From Acinetobacter baretiae (GTDB taxonomy: Bacteria > Pseudomonadota > Gammaproteobacteria > Pseudomonadales > Moraxellaceae), in the NCBI RefSeq assembly GCF_015627105.1, contig NZ_VTDM01000010.1:62001-126000 (forward strand): a stretch of 64,000 nucleotides of DNA, in the 5' to 3' direction. The first letter of the stretch is position 1. Each line of letters begins with the position of its first letter. The notes below the pieces were generated by a model that was not told the origin of the DNA, searched no databases, and saw only the letters and a list, made by a program, of their open reading frames with translations. A program made the position numbers and the translations under genes. Shown in pieces: positions 46,782-55,867 of this stretch.

Positions 46782-46799
46782 AATGAGAACGATCTCATT
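46782..46799 (-). promoter_or_regulatory. LacI-type operator
   Basis: AATGAGA (46782-46788) and TCTCATT (46793-46799) form a perfect 7-bp inverted repeat around ACGA, a CG-centred 18-bp palindrome typical of LacI/PurR-family sites. It lies directly upstream of the lacI-family gene. Confidence 0.8.
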
Positions 46800-46879
46800 G
46801 GTTATCATGATAGCAAATAAAATATGACAGTCGCATGACAGTTTAATGATAGTTTAGTTGAATAAAAAATAACAGAGTT

Positions 46880-47422
46880 TTATGGTAAAGCTTGTTTTAA
46901 TTGCTTTTTATAATGCCGTACCGAGCGTGCATATTTTTTCGCTTTATGTCGTGTAAAAAAACTAGCACGGTAGCCTGTTGGCCCAACGTTATAATAAGCT
47001 GAGGCTTTAAACCAAGAGCCTGAAAGGACTTTGTAATGTGCTAAAATATAGGCATTGCAATAAATATTTACACTGTCGTCATATAAATTACCAGGGCAAA
47101 CCTCTGACCAATAGCTAGGGATAATTTGAGCTAAACCGACTGCACCGCCTGTGGATTTAATTTGACTATGAAAATTTGATTCTTGTCGAATCGTGGCGGC
47201 AATCAGTTCAGCAGGTACATGATATTGGTCCGCAGACTGAATAATAAGGGGTGAAACGGCATTGGCTTTATCATAAGGTACATGATAGGCCTGTTGTAAA
47301 GCAGTAGATAACTTGACAGATCTTTGTTGAACAGAACCACCATGAGGTCCAAGTGTAGAGCATGCTGTGAGTAAACTCACTGTGGCAAGGGTAAAAAATT
47401 TAAAATATCTGTGTACCGGCAT
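46880..47422 (-). CDS. Lytic transglycosylase (SLT-domain) lipoprotein
   Basis: 180 aa. Lipobox LLTAC (C21), then an SLT lysozyme-like domain with the catalytic Glu in IAATIRQESNFHSQ (near residue 84), GGAVGLAQIIPSYW and a YNVGPTGYR-type motif. Cleaves peptidoglycan from the outer-membrane side. Small compared with MltC or MltE, and without a non-catalytic domain. No partner genes beside it. Confidence 0.87.
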   Translation of the reverse strand: MPVHRYFKFFTLATVSLLTACSTLGPHGGSVQQRSVKLSTALQQAYHVPYDKANAVSPLIIQSADQYHVPAELIAATIRQESNFHSQIKSTGGAVGLAQIIPSYWSEVCPGNLYDDSVNIYCNAYILAHYKVLSGSWFKASAYYNVGPTGYRASFFTRHKAKKYARSVRHYKKQLKQALP

Positions 47423-47567
47423 TACAAATGACTTGAAACAATGGAGATGATTTATAGTAGTTTTTTATTGCTCATATCATGTTGATGTTGTGTAATTAGA
47501 TGTGTTTGTCGTGCACACTTTTTGTATATTAATAAGCACAACTCATTGTGCTATAGTGCGGTATGCC

Positions 47568-49832
47568 ATGACAAAAACAATTAATATTTACGGTGCAAGA
47601 CAAAATAATTTAAAAAATATTTCTTTGCAAATTCCTAAAAATAAAATTGTTGTATTTACTGGAGTTTCAGGCTCAGGAAAATCTTCTTTAGTCTTTGAAA
47701 CCATTGGTGCAGAAGCACAACGTCAAATCAATGAAACATACGATACTTTTACTCGAAATCGATTACAAAGTGCACCTCAAGCCGAAGTTGATCGCATTGA
47801 ACATTTAAATGTACCTGTCATTATTGATCAAAAACCATTATCAGGTAACATTCGTTCAACGGTGGCCACAGCCACTGATATTTATGCAAGTTTAAGATTG
47901 TTATTTTCTCGCCTAGGTACGCCTTTTGTCGGATACTCACATGTTTTTTCTTTTAATCATCCCAATGGAATGTGTCTTCGCTGTGAGGGAACAGGTTTGG
48001 AACAAACACTCAATATTTATAAAATTTTAGATCAAGAAAAATCGTTAAATGAAGGTGCTATTTTATTTCCAACTTATCAACCTCATGCATGGCGTTGGTT
48101 ACGTTATGCAGATTCAGGCTATTTTGATTTAGACAAGAAATTAAAAAACTATAGTGCGTTAGAATGGGATTTATTGCTCAATGCTAAACAACATAAACCG
48201 AAAAATCCAACATCACAGTGGAAAAAAACAGCGCTATATGAAGGGTTAATTACCCGTTTTGAACGTAATTTTATGAAAGGACAAGCTCAAGAGAAACAGC
48301 GTTATCAAGCTAGGCTTGATGATATTATTCATGTTAAAGAATGTTCTGAATGTCATGGCCAACGTCTCAATGAAAAATCATTAAGTTGTAAAATTCAAGA
48401 TCTTAATATTGCACAATGCACAGCACTTTCTGTAAAAGGGTTGCGTGAATTTATCACATCAATCGATGCATCTAAATATCAAATTTTATTAGATGAAATC
48501 TTACATAAGTTGGATATGTTGTCTTTGGTTGGATTGAGCTATTTAAGTTTGAATCGTACGAGCAATACATTGTCAGGTGGGGAAGGACAGCGTATTAAAA
48601 TGGTTAAACATTTAGGCAATAGTTTGGTTGATTTACTTTATATTTTTGATGAACCTAGTGTGGGCTTACATCCAAGAGATGTCGCTAATATTGCACAAAT
48701 GATTGAAAAAATAAGAGATAAAGGGAATTCAGTATTGTTGGTTGAACATGATCCAGATTTAATTAAAATTGCAGATCAAGTGATTGATATTGGTCCTAAG
48801 TCAGGTTTAGAGGGAGGGCAATTGGTATATCAAGGGGATTTTGTGGGGTTAGCATCGTCAAAAGGTTTAACAGGACAATACTTTTCACAGCCTCGAACAT
48901 TTAAACAGCATCCTAGATCATTTCAACAAGTGCTTACGTTAAAAAATGCCGATCATTTTAATTTAAAAAATATTACGGTTGATCTTCCTCTTCATTGTTT
49001 AATTGCTGTCACGGGCGTAGCAGGTTCAGGTAAAAGTACTTTAATGACACAAGTATTACCCAAACAATATCCACGAGCAAAAGTGATTAATCAATCTGCA
49101 ATCATGGCCAGTGTACGTTCAAATTTATTAACCTTTCTTGATCTATCTGACGAGATACGTAAGTTATTTGCAGAGCAAAACAAGGTGAGTATGAAGTGGT
49201 TTAGCTATAACAGCGAAGGTGCATGTCCTCATTGTCATGGTTTAGGTATAGAAAAAATTGAATTGGCATTTTTAGATGATATTGAGTTGTTATGTGAGGT
49301 TTGTCATGGTACAGGTTATAAACAAGAGGTTTTAACGTATACCTATCAGGGTAAAAATATTACACAAGTATTGGCCATGACTGTGTCTGAGGCCGTTCAC
49401 TTTTTTAAACAAGATAGAATTCAACATAAATTACAGCGTTTAATTCGTTTGGGTTTAGATTATTTGGCGTTAGGACAGCGTTTAAATACATTTTCAGGTG
49501 GAGAGCGTCAGCGTTTAAAGTTAAGTAAAGAGCTGGGTCAAAGTAATCATATTTTAATTTTAGATGAACCAAGTACAGGATTACATCCTTCAGATACACA
49601 AAAACTCTTAGTGCTTTTAAATGCGATTGTCGATGATGGCAACACGGTCATTATTATTGAACATAATTTAGATTTGATTGCTCAAACAGATTGGGTGATT
49701 GATATTGGCCCTGATGCAGGTGAGCAAGGCGGTGAAATTATGTTTACAGGTACGATTCAAGCATTATTAGAAAATCCTAATATTTCTTTAACATCCCAAT
49801 ATTTGGTCAAGTATTTGCAAGAAGGATTATAA
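47568..49832 (+). CDS. Short UvrA-like ABC ATPase (UvrA2/DrrC type)
   Basis: 754 aa from the ATG at 47568 (MTKTINIYGARQNNLKNISLQIPKNK); classical UvrA is about 940 aa. Two UvrA ATPase halves: Walker A GVSGSGKSSL and GVAGSGKSTL, signatures LSGGEGQRIKMVKHLG and FSGGERQRLKLSKELG, Walker B DEPSVGLHP and DEPSTGLHP. Zinc-type CxxC pairs are CLRC, CSEC, CPHC and CEVC. It lacks the length for the full UvrB-binding domain. Such paralogues occur with drug resistance or minor repair roles. The true uvrA is not in the window. Confidence 0.85.
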   Translation: MTKTINIYGARQNNLKNISLQIPKNKIVVFTGVSGSGKSSLVFETIGAEAQRQINETYDTFTRNRLQSAPQAEVDRIEHLNVPVIIDQKPLSGNIRSTVATATDIYASLRLLFSRLGTPFVGYSHVFSFNHPNGMCLRCEGTGLEQTLNIYKILDQEKSLNEGAILFPTYQPHAWRWLRYADSGYFDLDKKLKNYSALEWDLLLNAKQHKPKNPTSQWKKTALYEGLITRFERNFMKGQAQEKQRYQARLDDIIHVKECSECHGQRLNEKSLSCKIQDLNIAQCTALSVKGLREFITSIDASKYQILLDEILHKLDMLSLVGLSYLSLNRTSNTLSGGEGQRIKMVKHLGNSLVDLLYIFDEPSVGLHPRDVANIAQMIEKIRDKGNSVLLVEHDPDLIKIADQVIDIGPKSGLEGGQLVYQGDFVGLASSKGLTGQYFSQPRTFKQHPRSFQQVLTLKNADHFNLKNITVDLPLHCLIAVTGVAGSGKSTLMTQVLPKQYPRAKVINQSAIMASVRSNLLTFLDLSDEIRKLFAEQNKVSMKWFSYNSEGACPHCHGLGIEKIELAFLDDIELLCEVCHGTGYKQEVLTYTYQGKNITQVLAMTVSEAVHFFKQDRIQHKLQRLIRLGLDYLALGQRLNTFSGGERQRLKLSKELGQSNHILILDEPSTGLHPSDTQKLLVLLNAIVDDGNTVIIIEHNLDLIAQTDWVIDIGPDAGEQGGEIMFTGTIQALLENPNISLTSQYLVKYLQEGL

Positions 49833-50195
49833 GAAATAGTGATGATATAATGGAGATTATATTGAAATTTGTATACAAAAAAGGCATTTAGTCATTTTTA
49901 TGTAAGATATTCTTTATTTGATTTTAAATGATGTTTTAAAGGCTTGAAATAATATTGATTAGAAATAATGGTAAAAATAAATGAATTTGATGCATGAATT
50001 TTATTAATTAATTTAAATACTTAGTTTCTTTTGTAGTATGGTTTCCATGAAAAGTTTGTATTTTGACTGATGGATGCTTTGTATTTTTTCACACTCATAT
50101 ATAGGCAATATATTTTTTTTCAATAAACATAGTTGTAAAACTTAATTTACATAAAATGTAATGTTTGTAACATAATAATACATTGAATAAGAGCT
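49833..50195. other. Intergenic region before the TonB-dependent receptor
   Basis: 363 bp, strongly AT-rich. It contains a palindrome TTACAT-AAA-ATGTAA (50149-50163), 33 bases before the receptor ATG, in a promoter-like context. I see no RNA gene or ORF worth naming. Confidence 0.6.
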
Positions 50196-52625
50196 ATGTC
50201 GAATATGAATAATAAGTTTCAAGTCAAACTGCTAGCACTTCTTATTGCAAGTAGTCTTTATCCTGTTGTAGTACAGGCACAAGAAAGTAAAATATCTACT
50301 GTAAATACAGAAAATGAGAATAAAGTACAGGCATTAAGTGCAATTATTGTGACAGGAACACGTAAAGTGAACCGTTCAGCGACACAATCTTCACAACCTA
50401 TTGATGTCGTTACGACAGAAGAATTACAAAAACGTACAGGCACGAGTGAATTAGGTACGGCACTTTCTAAACTCATTCCTTCGATTAATTTTCCAAGGCC
50501 ATCTGTTGCAGATGGTACAGAGTTTGTGCGACCAGCACAGTTGAAAGGTTTATCACCTGATCAAGTATTGGTTTTGGTTAATGGTAAACGTCGTCATACG
50601 AGTGCTTTTATAAATATGGGAGGAACTATTGGTCGTGGTTCTTCACCAACAGACTTAAATGCCATTCCAATGTCTGCAGTAAGCCGTATTGAAGTATTAA
50701 AAGATGGTGCATCTGCACGCTATGGTTCAGATGCTATAGCAGGTGTCATTAATATTATATTAAAAACAGACACCAATCATGGTGATGTTGGCGTACGATA
50801 TGGTAAATATAGTGCAGGTGATGGTGAACAGAAGCAAACCTATGTATCTGGCGGTACAAGTTTAAATGGAAAAGGCTTTGTGACCTTTGCAGGAGAGTTA
50901 GAGGGAGACGAAAGTACAAATCGTGCAGGCTTAGATAGGCGTAATCCACTATCTAATACTTATGGTCAACGTAATTTTCGCTACGGTGACCCTAAACAAG
51001 AAAGTGTAAAAATCGCGCTAAACAGTGAATATGATTTAACTGATCATGCGACTTTATATAGCTTTGCCACATACAGCCGTAAAGATGCTGAATCTGCTGC
51101 GTTTTATCGCTTAGATACGTCATTTGCCAACACTGAAAAAGGCAATAATCTCAAAAAAATGTATCCAAAAGGCTTTTTACCACTCATTTTTGGTCAGTCT
51201 GAAGATGTTGCTGGTGTATTTGGCATCAAGGGTGATCTTAATGATTGGCGTTATGATTTGTCTGCAGACTTTGGTCGGAACAAGTACCAAGTACGAACAG
51301 ATACTATCAACGTCAGTACTTATAACGATTTTAATTACACGCCAACACGTTTTTACAATGGTGCATTAATTAATGATCAAACAGTGGTTAATTTAGATTT
51401 ATCACGTGATTTTGATGTGAACGGTTTAAGTGGGCCACTTACATTTTCTACAGGCGTTCAGTATTTGAATCAAAATTATCAAATCAAAGCAGGTGACCCA
51501 AATTCATATTACAAAACAGGTTCTTCAGGGTTGGCAGGCTTTAGAGATGCAGATGCAGGAAAATGGTCACGTGATAATCTTGCTGCCTATTTAGACGTCG
51601 ATGCAATAATTACAGATAAGCTTTCTGGTTCATTGGCTTACCGTCATGAGTATTATAACGACTTTGGTCATACAAATAATGGTGCGTTGTCGTTGCGTTA
51701 TGCACTCAATCCAATGATTGCATTTCGTGGTAATTTCTCTTCAGGCTTTCGTGTACCAAGTTTAGCGCAATCCAACTATACACAAACATCTTCACAATTA
51801 ATTAATCAAAGTATTGTTGAGGCTGGTACATTCTCTACCACTTCGAAGGTAGCACGATTATTAGGTGCAGAAGATTTAAGACCAGAAACATCTCGTGATT
51901 ACAGTTTGGGCTTTGTACTGACACCAACTGACAATTTTTATCTTACTTTTGATGCTTATCTCATTGATATTAAAAACCGTATTAGCTTGTCATCAAATAT
52001 TGATGCAAGTAAACCCGCTGCTCAAGAATATCTGGTTGCACATGGGATTCGTGATATTAATTTTCAAACAGTACGTTTTTTTAATAATGCCGCAGATACT
52101 CGTACAAAAGGTTTAGACCTTGTTGCCAATTATGCATGGAATAACTTGCCTTATGGACAACTCAACACTTCACTTGCATATAATTATAATGAAAATAAAG
52201 TCACCAAGATTCGTGCCAACCCTGCTATTTTGGATGTCTTAGGAGGTAAACGTATAGATCGCCGTGAACAATACGGAATTTTAGCTGACAGTACGCCAAA
52301 GCAAAAATTAAGTATAACCAATGACTATACATTAGGTCATTGGGGAATCAGTACTAATGTGACACGTTATGGTAGCTTTAAGTCATATAACAGCACAAAT
52401 CCAAGTTTAGATCAAAAATATTCAGCAAAATGGCTATTAGATTTAGCATTGTCGTATAAAACGGATCATTGGAAATTTGAGATCGGTGGCGATAATATTA
52501 CCAATGTTTATCCAGATAAAGACCGTGATACAAAAGGTTCTGGTGGTAGTATTCAGTACAGTTTATTTTCACCATTTGGTGCAAATGGTGCATTTTATTA
52601 CACACGTATCAATTATCATTGGTAA
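50196..52625 (+). CDS. TonB-dependent outer-membrane receptor
   Basis: 809 aa, signal peptide about 29 residues (...YPVVVQA). TonB-box-like LSAIIVTGT near residue 48, plug domain (about 60-190, ending SRIEVLKDGASARYGSDAIAGVINIILK), then a 22-strand barrel ending INYHW with a terminal aromatic. The AAGAG site precedes ATG. A strong terminator separates it from a family-3 ABC importer on the same strand, suggesting a shared uptake task for an unknown ligand. Confidence 0.9.
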   Translation: MSNMNNKFQVKLLALLIASSLYPVVVQAQESKISTVNTENENKVQALSAIIVTGTRKVNRSATQSSQPIDVVTTEELQKRTGTSELGTALSKLIPSINFPRPSVADGTEFVRPAQLKGLSPDQVLVLVNGKRRHTSAFINMGGTIGRGSSPTDLNAIPMSAVSRIEVLKDGASARYGSDAIAGVINIILKTDTNHGDVGVRYGKYSAGDGEQKQTYVSGGTSLNGKGFVTFAGELEGDESTNRAGLDRRNPLSNTYGQRNFRYGDPKQESVKIALNSEYDLTDHATLYSFATYSRKDAESAAFYRLDTSFANTEKGNNLKKMYPKGFLPLIFGQSEDVAGVFGIKGDLNDWRYDLSADFGRNKYQVRTDTINVSTYNDFNYTPTRFYNGALINDQTVVNLDLSRDFDVNGLSGPLTFSTGVQYLNQNYQIKAGDPNSYYKTGSSGLAGFRDADAGKWSRDNLAAYLDVDAIITDKLSGSLAYRHEYYNDFGHTNNGALSLRYALNPMIAFRGNFSSGFRVPSLAQSNYTQTSSQLINQSIVEAGTFSTTSKVARLLGAEDLRPETSRDYSLGFVLTPTDNFYLTFDAYLIDIKNRISLSSNIDASKPAAQEYLVAHGIRDINFQTVRFFNNAADTRTKGLDLVANYAWNNLPYGQLNTSLAYNYNENKVTKIRANPAILDVLGGKRIDRREQYGILADSTPKQKLSITNDYTLGHWGISTNVTRYGSFKSYNSTNPSLDQKYSAKWLLDLALSYKTDHWKFEIGGDNITNVYPDKDRDTKGSGGSIQYSLFSPFGANGAFYYTRINYHW

Positions 52626-52635
52626 GCTTTATTCC

Positions 52636-52674
52636 AAACATGCATGTGTCTAAAAAGATACATGCATGTTTTTT
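52636..52674 (+). terminator. Terminator between the TonB receptor and the ABC importer genes
   Basis: Arms 52636-52651 and 52656-52671 pair over 16 positions with one G-T wobble (ACATGCATGT core), followed by a T-run. Only 18 bases before the next ATG, so the importer needs read-through or its own promoter. Confidence 0.88.
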
Positions 52675-52691
52675 ATTTGTAGGATGTAAAG

Positions 52692-53672
52692 ATGTCCTCT
52701 ATGACTCGAATTTTAATCTTATTTATCATGTGTTCGATAATCATGTTACAGGGTTGTGAACCCCACCAAAGCAGTGATTCATCTGTATCTAATGCCACAA
52801 TACTGACAATGCCTAAATCTATGCGAGATTTATTGGCACGTAATAGTATGCCCATTCATGGGAAAGTAGATATAACAGCAGTTGAAAGTATTCCAGCACA
52901 TTATCATTTTGTGAATGCAGGTTATTTCACGGTTGCCGTTATTGCGGGTAACTCCCCGCCGATTACTACACTGGCATTAGATAATAAAACACCGATCGGT
53001 ATTGAAGTTGATGTTGCTCGATTGATTGCAGATAGTTTAGGTCTTCAACTTAAGCTTGTACCTACCTCATGGGAAGATTGGCCTTTGGGGATTAATTCAG
53101 GAAAATACGATGCAGCACTAATTAATATTTCTGTAAGTAAAGCGAGAAAGGAACGATTTGATTTTGTCACTTATCGTAAAGATAGTTTAGGTTTGTTTGT
53201 GGCAAAAGATAGCTCCATTCAACATATTTCTGAAGCTAAAGATGTGGCAGGACAACGTGTAATTGTAGGTGCAGGAACAAATCAAGAAAAAATTTTATTA
53301 CGTTGGATTGATGAAAATCAAAAGCAGGGGCTAGCAACCACTACACCTGTGTATTTTGAAGATAAAGCGATGGCAATTTTAGCGATTGAATCAGGTCGGG
53401 CAGATGTTTATTTTGTACCTAATCCATCAGGTACATGGCGTATGGAAAATGGTGCGCGTATTAAACGAGTCGGTTATTTAAATGGGGGCTGGCCTAAAAC
53501 AGCAGATATTGCAGTCACCTTAAAAAAAGGCACAGGGCTTGATCAAGCAATACACCTTGCAGTGAATGCCAATATTCAAAATGGAAATATGCATACCGTA
53601 CTTGCACGTTGGGGGCTTGTTAATGAAGTTTTACCATACTCTGAAATTAATCCTTCAGGTTTTGGGGAGTAG
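52692..53672 (+). CDS. Family-3 periplasmic-binding lipoprotein of an amino-acid-type ABC importer
   Basis: 326 aa. Lipobox MLQGC (C22). SBP family 3 features: NSPPITTLALDNKTPIGIEVDVARLIADSLGLQLKLVPTSW, then NSGKYDAALINISVSKARKERFDFVTY. Typical ligands are amino acids or related small sulfur or nitrogen compounds. An alternative ATG lies 9 bases downstream. First gene of a three-gene importer operon. Confidence 0.87.
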   Translation: MSSMTRILILFIMCSIIMLQGCEPHQSSDSSVSNATILTMPKSMRDLLARNSMPIHGKVDITAVESIPAHYHFVNAGYFTVAVIAGNSPPITTLALDNKTPIGIEVDVARLIADSLGLQLKLVPTSWEDWPLGINSGKYDAALINISVSKARKERFDFVTYRKDSLGLFVAKDSSIQHISEAKDVAGQRVIVGAGTNQEKILLRWIDENQKQGLATTTPVYFEDKAMAILAIESGRADVYFVPNPSGTWRMENGARIKRVGYLNGGWPKTADIAVTLKKGTGLDQAIHLAVNANIQNGNMHTVLARWGLVNEVLPYSEINPSGFGE

Positions 53673-53678
53673 ATAAAA

Positions 53679-54578
53679 ATGATGAATCAAAATTCACAGT
53701 TACCTTATCGGGTGGTTAAAGCTCGCCATCCTATGCGCTATATTGGAAGTGTTGTTGCTATATTATTTATTTTAATTTTATTAGAGTCTGTTTTTTTTAA
53801 CTCAAAATGGGAATGGTCTGTTTTTAGATTATGGTTTTTTGATCCTGCAGTATTAAGTGGTTTATATTTAACTTTAAAATTGACCTTTGCAGCCATGTTA
53901 TTGAGTTTTTTCTTGGGTGGACTTTTAGCAATGATGAGGCTATCGTCATCATGGTTAGTGCAAAGTGTAGCATGGTTTTATATTTGGTTATTTCGTTCTG
54001 TGCCATTGTTGGTGGTTTTAATTGTATTATATAACTTCTCCTATCTATATAAAAAAATTGCAATTGCAATCCCTTTTACAGAAGTCATTTTCGTCAGTTA
54101 TAAAACAATTAATGCACTTGATCAATTTACCACAGCATTGATTGGTCTTGCGATTGTACAAAGTGCATATACTGCTGAAATTATTCGTGGTGGTATTTTG
54201 GCTGTAGATAAAGGTCAATTTGAGGCATCATCTGCGCTAGGTTTATCATGGTGGCATAGAACCTATCGTATTATATTTCCACAAGCTATTCGCAGTATTT
54301 TACCTGCTCTTGTAAATGAGTGTATTAGTTTATCTAAAGGCACAGCGATTGTTTATGTATTAGCTATGCCTGAGCTGTTTTATACGGTACAAATGGTCTA
54401 TAACCGTAATCAACAGATTATTCCATTACTGATGGTGGCTGCTGTTTGGTACACCATTATTACCAGTGTTTTCTCTATTGTTCAGTATGCAATTGAAGCT
54501 AAACTTTCAAGAATACAAAAGCGCAATCATGGTTTTCAAGCATGGAAACATAGACTAACATCAAAGTGGGTAAAATAA
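53679..54578 (+). CDS. Amino-acid-type ABC importer permease
   Basis: 299 aa (ATGATG start). Hydrophobic segments and the family EAA loop [36 protein letters not shown]; HisM/GlnP-type core [16 protein letters not shown]. Starts 6 bases after the lipoprotein gene. Confidence 0.9.
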   Translation: MMNQNSQLPYRVVKARHPMRYIGSVVAILFILILLESVFFNSKWEWSVFRLWFFDPAVLSGLYLTLKLTFAAMLLSFFLGGLLAMMRLSSSWLVQSVAWFYIWLFRSVPLLVVLIVLYNFSYLYKKIAIAIPFTEVIFVSYKTINALDQFTTALIGLAIVQSAYTAEIIRGGILAVDKGQFEASSALGLSWWHRTYRIIFPQAIRSILPALVNECISLSKGTAIVYVLAMPELFYTVQMVYNRNQQIIPLLMVAAVWYTIITSVFSIVQYAIEAKLSRIQKRNHGFQAWKHRLTSKWVK

Positions 54579-54579
54579 G

Positions 54580-55362
54580 ATGACGAAAGCTGTAAAGCAT
54601 GCCTTAGGCCATATTTCTATTCAACATGTTTCTAAAAAATTTGGTGCTGAATATGCGCTTAGAAATGTCAATTTAGACCTTCCTGCTGGGTCTGTTACTG
54701 TGATTTTAGGCCCTTCAGGGTCAGGAAAAACCACTTTACTTCGAACGATAAATCACTTAGAAAAAGCAGATGAAGGTGTGGTAAAAATTGACAATGATTT
54801 TATGGGGTATCGTTTAAAAAATAATGTGTTATATGAGCTAAAAGAACAAGAAATACTTAAACAGAGAATACATGTTGGATATGTTTTTCAAAATTTCAAT
54901 CTTTTCCCACATTTAACAGTTTTACAAAATATTATTGAAGCACCGCTTGCACATAAAAAGATGAATAAATCTCAAGCAATACATCAGGCACAACAATTGT
55001 TAGCAAGTGTTGGTTTAGAGGAAAAAGCAGATGCATGGCCTCAACAGCTTTCAGGTGGACAGCAACAACGTGTAGCCATTGCAAGAGCGTTGGCATTAGA
55101 ACCAAAAGTCATTTTATTTGATGAACCGACCTCTGCACTAGACCCTGAATTGGTTGGTGAAGTATTGGCCGTGATTAAGCAGTTGGCAAAACTTGGCAAA
55201 ACAATGGTCGTTGTTACGCATGAAGTTGGTTTTGCCAAAGAGGTTGCTGACTATGTTGTTTTTATGGATAAAGGCATTGTTGTTGAGCATGGCCGTGCAG
55301 ATATGGTGTTAAATCATCCAACTCAACAGCGTACTCAAAACTTTTTATCTAAAGTTATCTGA
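54580..55362 (+). CDS. Amino-acid-type ABC importer ATP-binding protein
   Basis: 260 aa, GlnQ/HisP type. Walker [10 protein letters not shown], signature [16 protein letters not shown], Walker [21 protein letters not shown]. It starts one base after the permease stop, ending a tight three-gene operon of lipoprotein, permease and ATPase. Confidence 0.92.
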   Translation: MTKAVKHALGHISIQHVSKKFGAEYALRNVNLDLPAGSVTVILGPSGSGKTTLLRTINHLEKADEGVVKIDNDFMGYRLKNNVLYELKEQEILKQRIHVGYVFQNFNLFPHLTVLQNIIEAPLAHKKMNKSQAIHQAQQLLASVGLEEKADAWPQQLSGGQQQRVAIARALALEPKVILFDEPTSALDPELVGEVLAVIKQLAKLGKTMVVVTHEVGFAKEVADYVVFMDKGIVVEHGRADMVLNHPTQQRTQNFLSKVI

Positions 55363-55416
55363 AATAGCGATTGATATTTGGTGTTGAATATGCTTTTATT
55401 CAAAGATAACTTTTGA

Positions 55417-55809
55417 ATGGTTGTTGCTGTGAAAGCGAAATCCGTATTTTTCATGTTACTTAGCTGTGTATTGCTACTCCAAGGTGTTTGGAACGTAGCT
55501 GCTGCTTTGTGTTTGCATGAAAATACACAGATGACTACAGTAGATCGTTCGCATTTTGGTCACCATGTCGTGACCACAAGTCATAACACGTTGCATACTC
55601 AATTAGAGAAAGTCATCGCTTCTGAACAACATGATCATAGTGATCATTTACCATCACTGAATCCAATCATGTTGTCTCAATCGCAACAAGCGATAGAACA
55701 CGCTGCACATAAGTATGTGTTAACCCGCGATAGAACAGATTGGGAAAACTTATATCAATCACCTGATCTGGCATTTAGCTCCCCACCTCCGATACTTACC
55801 CCGCTATAA
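55417..55809 (+). CDS. CzcI-like small periplasmic protein, first gene of a czc cluster
   Basis: 130 aa, signal-peptide-like N-terminus (VFFMLLSCVLLLQGVWNVAAALC). The rest is His-rich (FGHHVVTTSHNTLHTQ, EQHDHSDHLPSLN) with a Pro-rich end. The composition and the position before czcC suggest a CzcI-type metal-linked protein. Start choice is uncertain because the first residues precede a second possible start. Confidence 0.7.
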   Translation: MVVAVKAKSVFFMLLSCVLLLQGVWNVAAALCLHENTQMTTVDRSHFGHHVVTTSHNTLHTQLEKVIASEQHDHSDHLPSLNPIMLSQSQQAIEHAAHKYVLTRDRTDWENLYQSPDLAFSSPPPILTPL

Positions 55810-55861
55810 GGTGGGGTAGCCAAAAAATAGCCCACCGTCATAAATTTTATTTTATACGGGG
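55799..55861 (+). promoter_or_regulatory. Inverted repeats between czcI and czcC
   Basis: CCCCG (55799-55803) can pair with CGGGG (55857-55861), the G-rich part of the czcC ribosome binding site. An inner stem GGTGGG (55810-55815) / CCCACC (55831-55836) lies between. This could hide the czcC site unless czcI is translated to its stop. Inference. Confidence 0.45.
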
Positions 55862-55867
55862 CATTTT

